Shown here one piece after another: positions 1-4,955 of a stretch of 10,934 bases of DNA. Location of the stretch: positions 1-10,934 of the forward strand of contig DVJG01000216.1 of the NCBI GenBank assembly GCA_018710805.1, given 5' to 3'. The notes beneath the pieces are model-generated. The model had not been told where the DNA came from and ran no database searches. It was given only the letters and a program-made list of their open reading frames with translations. The position numbers and the translations under genes are program-made. Numbering within the stretch: the first letter of the stretch is position 1; each line of letters starts with the position of its first letter. This stretch comes from Candidatus Faecousia faecipullorum (GTDB taxonomy: Bacteria > Bacillota > Clostridia > Oscillospirales > Oscillospiraceae).

Positions 1-155
1 TTCAAAACCCAGCTTGCTGTCCGAGAACGGGCTTACAACAATTTCCCCATGCGTCCTCTCGCCTGGCGCTCCCCGAAACAGGTCTTATTTGCTTTTCCCA
101 ATCTGTAACACATCATTGACAAACCTACACCAAGTCTTAAGAATTCTTTATGGTT
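1..155. other. Left-edge non-coding or unassigned stretch
   Basis: No convincing gene is visible here. On the minus strand one frame stays open from a TAA at about 85-87 to the window edge (28 codons), but it has no start codon and no recognisable ribosome site. It may be the edge of something outside the window or simply noise. The stretch is less GC-rich than the sugar genes. It contains a 10-bp palindrome AAGAATTCTT (139-148) just beyond the stop of the minus-strand lipoprotein gene, but no hairpin-plus-T-run terminator. Confidence 0.4.
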
Positions 156-407
156 TTATTTCCCTGTCCGGGAAAGGGGGAACCAGATGTCTTTCAAGGT
201 GCTGTCCGGGAGTACCGCTTCATAGCTGCCGTCTTCCGAAGAGACCGTCTGTGCCGTTTCCGGGTTTGCCAGAAAAGCGGCTTCTGTAGCGCTGGGCTCC
301 GTAAAGACAGGGACGGCTGCGTCCTCCTTGGCGCAGGCGGTGACAATGAGGGCCACCACCAATAAAATGCCCAGCCACAGCAGGGGCTTATTGTTGGTTT
401 TAAACAT
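156..407 (-). CDS. Very small lipoprotein, possibly truncated
   Basis: This 83-residue protein has a lysine-containing start, a hydrophobic segment at about residues 9-24 and a lipobox V22-T-A-C25, so it should be exported and lipid-anchored at Cys25. Only about 58 residues follow. They begin with an acidic, Ala/Pro/Thr-rich linker, then S-E-D-G-S-Y-E-A-V-L-P-D (about 57-68). That last part looks like the opening strand of the larger extracytoplasmic domains common in Bacillota lipoproteins, but the protein stops shortly after. The ATG at 407 was chosen because GGAGGT (414-419 on the minus strand) sits six bases upstream; the ATG at 413 abuts that site. No clear promoter was found, and the gene is divergent from kduI. 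Export and anchoring are well supported. Function is unknown, and truncation of a longer gene is an inference. Confidence 0.6.
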   Translation of the reverse strand: MFKTNNKPLLWLGILLVVALIVTACAKEDAAVPVFTEPSATEAAFLANPETAQTVSSEDGSYEAVLPDSTLKDIWFPLSRTGK

Positions 408-453
408 AGTCATACCTCCAAATTTTCTCGATGGGAACATCCTACCACCCTAC

Positions 454-493
454 TGCATCACAAAGGACGCATTTGTGCATCAAAACTGCATCA
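454..493 (+). repeat. Three phased TGCATCA direct repeats upstream of kduI
   Basis: TGCATCA occurs at 454-460, 476-482 and 487-493, with start-to-start distances of 22 and 11 bp, so all three lie on about the same helical face. The outer two extend to ACTGCATCA (452-460 and 485-493). The last copy ends 23 bp before the -35 hexamer at 517. This layout suits an activator that reads direct repeats, as AraC-family proteins do, and an AraC-family gene lies in the same cluster. Binding is inferred. Confidence 0.5.
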
Positions 494-516
494 TGTTTTT
501 GAACGAAAAACGGTGG

Positions 517-545
517 TTGACGAAGGTCCTTCCGTTGCGTATAAT
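517..545 (+). promoter_or_regulatory. kduI promoter (sigma-A type)
   Basis: A -35 hexamer TTGACG (517-522) and a -10 hexamer TATAAT (540-545) are separated by exactly 17 bp, which is close to consensus. Transcription should begin near 552, giving a leader of about 49 bases before the kduI ATG. An inverted repeat with arms GTTTTT and AAAAAC (495-511) lies just upstream of the -35. Confidence 0.85.
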
Positions 546-572
546 AAAAAACACAAACCCCCGCACAAACGA

Positions 573-584
573 TATTGTACAATA
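573..584. promoter_or_regulatory. Palindromic operator candidate in the kduI leader
   Basis: TATTGTACAATA is a perfect 12-bp palindrome about 20-30 bases after the predicted transcription start and five bases before the ribosome site GGAG (589-592). An even, perfect palindrome between start site and ribosome site is a typical position for a repressor operator. The TTGTACAA core resembles GntR-type operators in general form. The protein that binds it is not identified in the window. Confidence 0.45.
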
Positions 585-600
585 CAATGGAGTGTATGCT

Positions 601-1437
601 ATGAAATTCGATGTTCGTTATGCCAACCATCCTGCGGATTCCAAGGGCTATGACACCGAGAAACTGCGCCGTCACTATCACATTTCCAACATCTTTGAGC
701 CCGATTCCATTAACCTGACCTACTCCCACCAGGACCGCATCATCGCCGGCGGCATCATGCCCGTGAAGGAGGCGCTGGTTCTCGAGAGCTGCAAGGAGCT
801 GGCCGCTCCCTACTTCCTGGCCCGCCGGGAACTGGGCGCCATCAACATCGGCGGCCCCGGCGTCATTATTGTGGACGGCACCGAATACAAGATGGACCCC
901 AAGGACGGCATCTATGTGGGCATGGGCGCCAAGGAACTGGTGTTCAAGTCCCTGGATCAGGAAAATCCTGCCAAGTTCTATATGAACTCCTGCCCCGCCC
1001 ACCGCACCTGCCCCACGGTCCACATCCCCATGGACAAGGCCCGCTACAACCACCTGGGCTCCCAGGAGACCGTCAACGAGCGCATTCTGCGGCAGTACGT
1101 CCACCCCGCCGTCTGCGAGAGCTGCCAGCTGAGCATGGGCATGACTGCCCTGCTTCCCGGCAACGTCTGGAACACCATGCCCAGCCACACCCACGAGCGC
1201 CGCATGGAGGTCTACCTGTACTTTGACATCGCCCCGGACCAGGCCGTGTTCCATATGATGGGCCAGCCCTCCGAGACCCGTCACATCGTCATGCACAACG
1301 AGGAAGCCGTCATTTCCCCCAGCTGGTCCATCCACTCCGGCGTGGGCACCGCCAACTACACCTTCATCTGGGGTATGTGCGGCGAGAACCAGGACTTTGA
1401 CGACATGGACGGCATCCCCACCGCCGAACTGCGGTAA
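601..1437 (+). CDS. kduI: 5-keto-4-deoxyuronate isomerase (KduI)
   Basis: KduI converts 5-keto-4-deoxyuronate, from unsaturated uronates released by pectate or glycosaminoglycan lyases, to 3-deoxy-D-glycero-2,5-hexodiulosonate in the cytoplasm. The protein has 278 residues, the length of the Escherichia coli enzyme. Signature blocks include DRIIAGGIMP (about 45-54), RRELGAINIGG (75-85), CQLSMGMTALLPGNVWNTMP (175-194) and ETRHIVMHNEEAVISPSWSIHSGVGT (its ends at 225 and 250). The zinc ligands of the E. coli enzyme are present at matching positions: His196, His198, Glu203 and His245. The frame stays open upstream to 328, but ATG 601 is the start: GGAG (589-592) lies eight bases before it, downstream of the promoter, and homology begins there. 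kduD follows 12 bases after the stop. E. coli KduI has also been linked to galacturonate and glucuronate conversion, so overlap with UxaC is possible. Confidence 0.96.
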   Translation: MKFDVRYANHPADSKGYDTEKLRRHYHISNIFEPDSINLTYSHQDRIIAGGIMPVKEALVLESCKELAAPYFLARRELGAINIGGPGVIIVDGTEYKMDPKDGIYVGMGAKELVFKSLDQENPAKFYMNSCPAHRTCPTVHIPMDKARYNHLGSQETVNERILRQYVHPAVCESCQLSMGMTALLPGNVWNTMPSHTHERRMEVYLYFDIAPDQAVFHMMGQPSETRHIVMHNEEAVISPSWSIHSGVGTANYTFIWGMCGENQDFDDMDGIPTAELR

Positions 1438-1449
1438 GGAGGGGCCTGT

Positions 1450-2241
1450 ATGAATCTGTTTGACCTGACCGGAAAGGTGGCCCTGGTCACCGGCGGCGCC
1501 CACTCCATCGGCTTTGCCCTGGGCGTGGGACTTGCCCGGGCGGGAGCCACCGTGTGCTTCAACTGCTCCAGCGAAGCCAGCCGCCAGCGGGGCATCGCCG
1601 CCTACAAAGAGGCAGGCGTGGATGTCCATGGCTATGTGGCCGACGTCACCGATGAGAAGGCCGTGCAGGAAATGGTGGCCGCCATCGAAAAGGAGGTGGG
1701 CGTCATTGACATCCTGGTGAACAACGCCGGCGTCATCAAGCGCATTCCCATGACCGATATGAGCGTGGAGGACTTCTCCAAGGTCATCGACGTGGACCTC
1801 ATCGCCCCCTTCATCGTGTCCAAGGCCGTGATTCCCGGCATGGTGAAAAAGGGCCACGGCAAGATTATCAATATCTGCTCCATGATGAGCGAGCTGGGCC
1901 GGGAGACGGTGTCTGCCTACGCCGCAGCCAAGGGCGGCCTGAAAATGCTGACGAAGAACATCTGCTCCGAGTTCGGCGGCGCCAACATCCAGTGCAACGG
2001 CATCGGACCCGGCTACATTGCCACCCAGCAGACTGCGCCGCTGCGGGAAAAGCAGCCCGACGGCAGCCGTCACCCCTTCGACCAGTTCATCATCTCCAAG
2101 ACCCCCGCAGGCCGCTGGGGCGAGACCGAGGACCTGGTGGGACCCACGGTATTCCTGGCCTCCGACGCCAGCAACTTTGTCAACGGCCACATCCTCTATG
2201 TGGACGGCGGCATCCTGGCTTACATCGGCAAGCAGCCCTAA
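1450..2241 (+). CDS. kduD: SDR dehydrogenase, KduD / gluconate 5-dehydrogenase type
   Basis: This 263-residue short-chain dehydrogenase probably reduces the KduI product, 3-deoxy-D-glycero-2,5-hexodiulosonate, to KDG with NAD(P)H. It has a Rossmann cofactor loop TGGAHSIG (14-21), NNAG (91-94), catalytic Ser144, Tyr157 and Lys161, PGY (187-189), and a C-terminal NGHILYVDGGILAYIGKQP (245-263). That tail is closer to proteins annotated as gluconate 5-dehydrogenase than to E. coli KduD, so the symbol rests partly on the kduI partner. Two departures from the classical pattern are visible: Ser19 replaces the middle Gly of TGxxxGIG, and Asp116 stands where most family members have the tetrad Asn. 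The start follows AAGGAGGGG (1436-1444), which overlaps the kduI stop, so the two genes form one operon. A strong terminator lies directly after it. Confidence 0.88.
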   Translation: MNLFDLTGKVALVTGGAHSIGFALGVGLARAGATVCFNCSSEASRQRGIAAYKEAGVDVHGYVADVTDEKAVQEMVAAIEKEVGVIDILVNNAGVIKRIPMTDMSVEDFSKVIDVDLIAPFIVSKAVIPGMVKKGHGKIINICSMMSELGRETVSAYAAAKGGLKMLTKNICSEFGGANIQCNGIGPGYIATQQTAPLREKQPDGSRHPFDQFIISKTPAGRWGETEDLVGPTVFLASDASNFVNGHILYVDGGILAYIGKQP

Positions 2242-2250
2242 ACGAAACGT

Positions 2251-2284
2251 TCGCCCCCAGGCAAAAGCCTGGGGGCGATTTTTT
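2251..2284 (+). terminator. Rho-independent terminator after kduD
   Basis: An 11-bp GC-rich perfect stem (2252-2262 with 2267-2277; 12 bp with the flanking T-A pair) closes an AAAA loop and is followed by a run of T from 2279. It ends the kduID transcript. The hairpin also lies just beyond the stop of the convergent GNAT gene and may stop that transcript, although the minus-strand side has a poorer T run. Confidence 0.95.
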
Positions 2285-2289
2285 GAGCT

Positions 2290-2745
2290 TTATAAGCGGA
2301 TTTTCATCTGATTTTCCCGGTAAGTCACCCCGTCAAATTCGTATTCCACGGACTTTACAAAGGTGAATCCGATTTTTTTGTACATCTCCGCAGCGGGGAT
2401 ATTCTCAATTTCTACGGAAATGTAGATTTCCGCCACCTGCATTTCCTCTTTCATGTAGCGGAGAAACGCCTTGACCGCTTCTTTTCCGAAGCCCTGGCCC
2501 TGATACTGCTGCCCAATCATGAACCGGCTGAGGGACCAGCCGGGAATCGTGCAGTCATAGTCAAACAGCAAAAAGCCGACTAAGGTATCGTCGGCGTAAA
2601 TGGCCCGGGTGAACAGCCCTTCTTCAAAACGGGCCTCAACCAGAGACTGGGCATTGTCTGCCACGAAGCCCTTCTGACTTTCCTTGACTTTTAAACATAA
2701 GCAATCCATATAATTGCTTTTATCCACTTCTCGAAACTGAATCAT
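2290..2745 (-). CDS. GNAT N-acetyltransferase, spermine/spermidine-acetyltransferase-like
   Basis: This 151-residue protein is a single GNAT domain that transfers acetyl from acetyl-CoA to an amine. The acetyl-CoA loop is RFMIGQQYQGQGFG (74-87), containing the Q/R-x-x-G-x-G motif. ENIPAAEMYKKIGF (114-127) is the usual final helix and strand. The N-terminal block FREVDKSNYMDCLCLKV and QKGFVADNAQSL (24-35) resemble BltD/PaiA-type polyamine acetyltransferases of Bacillota, so a polyamine or similar small amine is a reasonable but unproven substrate. The ATG at 2745 has a purine-rich GAGGGGG site upstream. It starts 18 bases after the stop of the pyrophosphatase-like gene and probably belongs to the same operon as the last gene. 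Any link to uronate metabolism is unclear. Confidence 0.85.
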   Translation of the reverse strand: MIQFREVDKSNYMDCLCLKVKESQKGFVADNAQSLVEARFEEGLFTRAIYADDTLVGFLLFDYDCTIPGWSLSRFMIGQQYQGQGFGKEAVKAFLRYMKEEMQVAEIYISVEIENIPAAEMYKKIGFTFVKSVEYEFDGVTYRENQMKIRL

Positions 2746-2763
2746 TATTGCCCCCTCTTTAGT

Positions 2764-3108
2764 TTACATAATCACATAAGAATCAAAATACTGCTCCTGG
2801 AACCAGGTCAGCTTTCGGATTTCCGCCTGGGAGAAAACGGCGGTTTCCGGGGCCACCACCCATTTTCCTTCGGCATCGTCGTTCCGATGGATTATGGCGA
2901 TGACCTTTCCGGTGAATGCCGTTACAGGGATGTCCACGCCCAGAATGTAGGCGTCCTGGTCCTCCCCGTCGGGAGCCGGGATGCCTGCCACATAGCCATA
3001 GTTCACGGGATAGACCAGGTCCGGATGGCTTGGATGACGGCTCCCAAGGGGACGGTCAACGGTGACGGTGACGATTTTTCCCAGCATGGTCTGGAAAGCC
3101 CCGTTCAT
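2764..3108 (-). CDS. Short inorganic-pyrophosphatase-like protein
   Basis: The protein has 114 residues, against about 175 for bacterial family I pyrophosphatases. It carries recognisable pieces of that family: TVTVDRPLGSRHP (14-26), YPVNYGYVAG (33-42) and DGEDQDAYILGVD (47-59), which stands where the enzymes have D-G-D-P-x-D. Asp47 and Asp52 are kept, but the middle of the motif differs and the rest of the acidic metal site is missing or moved. It may therefore be a divergent phosphohydrolase or a non-catalytic relative. Similar short proteins labelled inorganic pyrophosphatase are known in Bacillota. The ATG at 3108 overlaps the stop of the preceding phosphatase gene (ATGA). It has no clear ribosome site, so coupled re-initiation is likely; Met8 (3087) is an alternative start nearer to the conserved region. 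Confidence 0.75.
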   Translation of the reverse strand: MNGAFQTMLGKIVTVTVDRPLGSRHPSHPDLVYPVNYGYVAGIPAPDGEDQDAYILGVDIPVTAFTGKVIAIIHRNDDAEGKWVVAPETAVFSQAEIRKLTWFQEQYFDSYVIM

Positions 3109-3878
3109 GGCATATGGACAATTCTGCGGATGTCCCCGATATTCTGGGGCGTGCCGCCGATGATGCCTATGGGATGGGCATAGGTCCATTCTCCCTGAAT
3201 GGATTCCACAATGGCCCCGGCTTCCTGGGCAATGAGGGCCCCGGCGGCGTAGTCCCATGGGGACAGGGTCTCTTCATAAAAGCCGTCGGCCCGGCCTGCC
3301 GCCAGATAGCACAGGTCCAGCACGGCGCTGCCGCTGCGGCGGATATCCCGGCCTTCCAGGAAGAACTGCCGGATGCGGGCAAAGGTCCTATCCGCCTTCC
3401 CTTTGTCGTAGGGTGTGGTTCCGCACAGAAACAGGCTGTCCGCCATGCTGTGCTGGGCGGCGTGGATTCTTTGGCCGTTCAAAAAGGCACCCTGGCCCTT
3501 TACGGCAGAGAAAAGCTCCCGGCTGTATGGCTGGTAGACCATGGCAAGCTGGGCCGCATTGTGACAGATCAGGGCAATGGAAATGGCGCTGTGGCGGTAG
3601 TCGTAGGCAAAGTTGGTGGTGCCGTCAATGGGGTCGATGACCCACTGATACCCCTCGGTCTGGTGATAAGCTTCGCTTTCCTCGGCAATAAACCCGGCGC
3701 CGGGGACCAGGGGGGTCAGCTGGGCTATGAGATAATTCTGCACGGCTTCATCCACGTCCGTCACAATGTTGGCGCTGCCGCCTTTTTGACGAATGCTGTG
3801 AAAGCGGCCTTCACAGACCATGGCTCCGGCGGATTTGATAATGGCTTCCAGCTGATTCATAATGGCGTGGGTGTTCAT
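3105..3878 (-). CDS. Inositol monophosphatase family phosphatase
   Basis: This 257-residue cytoplasmic protein belongs to the metal-dependent (Mg2+, lithium-sensitive) IMPase family, which removes phosphate from inositol monophosphate or sugar phosphates. The active-site elements are complete: TDVD (40-43), FIAEES (63-68) with the metal-binding Glu, WVIDPIDGTTNF (79-90) with Asp82 and Asp85, GSAVLDLCYLAAGRADGF (183-200), and W208-D209 of the second signature. The start ATG at 3878 overlaps the stop of the AraC gene as ATGA and has AAAGGA seven bases upstream. The reading frame continues further upstream, but that part lies inside araC in another frame. Placement in an operon with a uronate-cluster regulator suggests a sugar-phosphate or sugar-acid-phosphate substrate, perhaps to relieve phosphate stress. 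That is an inference; the sequence alone does not give the substrate. Confidence 0.92.
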   Translation of the reverse strand: MNTHAIMNQLEAIIKSAGAMVCEGRFHSIRQKGGSANIVTDVDEAVQNYLIAQLTPLVPGAGFIAEESEAYHQTEGYQWVIDPIDGTTNFAYDYRHSAISIALICHNAAQLAMVYQPYSRELFSAVKGQGAFLNGQRIHAAQHSMADSLFLCGTTPYDKGKADRTFARIRQFFLEGRDIRRSGSAVLDLCYLAAGRADGFYEETLSPWDYAAGALIAQEAGAIVESIQGEWTYAHPIGIIGGTPQNIGDIRRIVHMP

Positions 3879-4789
3879 ATGCGTGTCCTTTCTTCGGGCT
3901 GTGATTTGGTGAAACGGGATGTCTGCCCCTGAATGCTGGCGCAGAAGGCTCTGGGCGATGTGCCGTACTCTCCCCGGAAGGCCCGGTAGAAGCCGGCGTA
4001 GTCTCCGAAACCGCAGAGGGCCGCCACCTCCTGGGGCCTGCTCCCCTGGGACAGGAGCTGGCGGGCGATTTGCAGCCGCTTTTTCTGCAGGTAGCGGTAG
4101 ACGCTGATGCCCACCTGGCGCTGGAATTCGTGGCTTAAGTGGTATTTGCTGATGAAGCACTTTTCAGAGAGCAAATCCAGAGAAATGGGCTCGGCGTAGT
4201 GGCGCTGGATGTACTCCATGGTCTGGGTCACGGCGGGGGAGGACCTGCGAAGGTCTGCCAGAGGCAGGTCTTCGCCCAGGGCCACCCGGTTCACCGTCAC
4301 AAGAAACTGGGTCAGCAGGCTTTTGGGAAGCACATCGGCACCGAAAGCGGTTTCCTGGTCCGCCTGGTAGAGCTGCTCCAGAAGACTTAGGAGCTTCTGG
4401 CGGTCCTGAGGCCGGAGCCTTAGCTGGTTGACATAACCGGACCGCGTGGAATCCAGGGCCTGGTGGAGGTCCGTCTGAGGGGTGGACAGCTGCTTTAAAA
4501 ACTGAGGGCTCAGCCACAGCACATACCGTTCATAGACGGACCGCTCCGCCTGGATGTTCACCTGATGCAGTTCCCTGGGGCTCAGGAGCATCAGGTCTCC
4601 GGGAAGGACCTTATAGAGCCTGCTTTCGATGGTGTAGGTCACGTCTCCGGAGATGAGATAGTAAATTTCGTAGAAATCGTGGTGGTGGAGCTCCACGTGC
4701 TTGAGGCCCGTGTCCCGCTTGTACTGAAGCTCAAAATCGGGCCTGGACATCTGCTGTTTGTCGTTAAAATGTCGGGGCTGGATGGACAT
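3875..4789 (-). CDS. AraC-family transcriptional regulator with N-terminal cupin
   Basis: This 304-residue regulator has an N-terminal cupin sensor (about 31-76, with ELHHHDFYEIYYLISG at 33-48 and LPGDLMLLSPRELHQV at 62-77) and a C-terminal AraC DNA-binding domain with two helix-turn-helix motifs. The first is at about 202-229 (ISLDLLSEKCFISKYHLS); the second, at 251-282, carries the typical G-F-x-D-Y-A-G-F-Y-R-A-F-R block and ends in GTSPRAF. The cupin probably senses a uronate or a pathway intermediate. ATG 4789 is preferred over the longer open frame to 4957 because that extension would cross the gene's own promoter (4817-4845); a GGTGG site lies seven bases upstream of it. It is divergent from uxaB and first gene of the araC-phosphatase-pyrophosphatase-like-GNAT operon. 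It is the best candidate regulator for uxaBAC and kduID, probably as an activator. Confidence 0.92.
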   Translation of the reverse strand: MSIQPRHFNDKQQMSRPDFELQYKRDTGLKHVELHHHDFYEIYYLISGDVTYTIESRLYKVLPGDLMLLSPRELHQVNIQAERSVYERYVLWLSPQFLKQLSTPQTDLHQALDSTRSGYVNQLRLRPQDRQKLLSLLEQLYQADQETAFGADVLPKSLLTQFLVTVNRVALGEDLPLADLRRSSPAVTQTMEYIQRHYAEPISLDLLSEKCFISKYHLSHEFQRQVGISVYRYLQKKRLQIARQLLSQGSRPQEVAALCGFGDYAGFYRAFRGEYGTSPRAFCASIQGQTSRFTKSQPEERTRI

Positions 4790-4816
4790 TTTTGTGCCAC
4801 CGTCCTTTCCGGGTTT

Positions 4817-4845
4817 ATCATACTCCGGCCCCAGGGAATCGTCAA
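4817..4845 (-). promoter_or_regulatory. araC operon promoter
   Basis: On the minus strand a -35 hexamer TTGACG (4845-4840) and a -10 hexamer TATGAT (4822-4817) are separated by 17 bp. Transcription should start near 4810, about 20 bases before the chosen ATG. The same -35 hexamer and spacing occur in the kduI promoter. Confidence 0.8.
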
Positions 4846-4857
4846 GAGAAAATCCGC

Positions 4858-4876
4858 AAGAAAAACAATGTTTCTT
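4858..4876. promoter_or_regulatory. Imperfect palindrome midway between araC and uxaB promoters
   Basis: AAGAAAAACAATGTTTCTT has perfect 6-bp outer arms (4858-4863 and 4871-4876), with seven of nine pairs symmetric about 4867. It sits about 25 bp from the centre of the araC -35 and about 25 bp from the expected uxaB -35, so one protein bound here could act on both promoters. This is inferred from position and symmetry only, and the region is A/T-rich. Confidence 0.3.
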
Positions 4877-4889
4877 CGCATTTAAGGAC

Positions 4890-4918
4890 TTTCCTATGGG
4901 AGACTTTGCGTTTATAAT
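4890..4918 (+). promoter_or_regulatory. uxaBAC promoter, good -10 and poor -35
   Basis: A perfect TATAAT (4913-4918) lies 37 bases before the uxaB ATG. At 17-bp spacing the -35 position reads TTTCCT (4890-4895), a poor match to TTGACA, and no extended -10 TG is present. A weak -35 next to a divergent AraC-family gene suggests activator-dependent transcription. Confidence 0.6.
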
Positions 4919-4955
4919 AGAATCGCATAATGAAAAACCTAGGAGGCAGTGAGCC

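Noticed and set aside
1..84. Minus-strand open frame of 28 codons running off the left edge
   Set aside because: No start codon, no ribosome site and too short to judge.
498..511. Possible catabolite-repression (cre) site before the kduI promoter
   Set aside because: Aligning the central CG leaves several mismatches to the CcpA consensus; only the 6-bp inverted arms are notable.
328..600. N-terminal extension of kduI in the same frame
   Set aside because: It lies upstream of and across the promoter at 517-545; KduI homology and the ribosome site support ATG 601.
442..2190. Long minus-strand open frame (582 codons) opposite kduI-kduD
   Set aside because: It is the antisense shadow of two well-recognised genes, has Gly/His/Val-rich composition typical of such shadows in GC-biased DNA, and crosses the kduI promoter.
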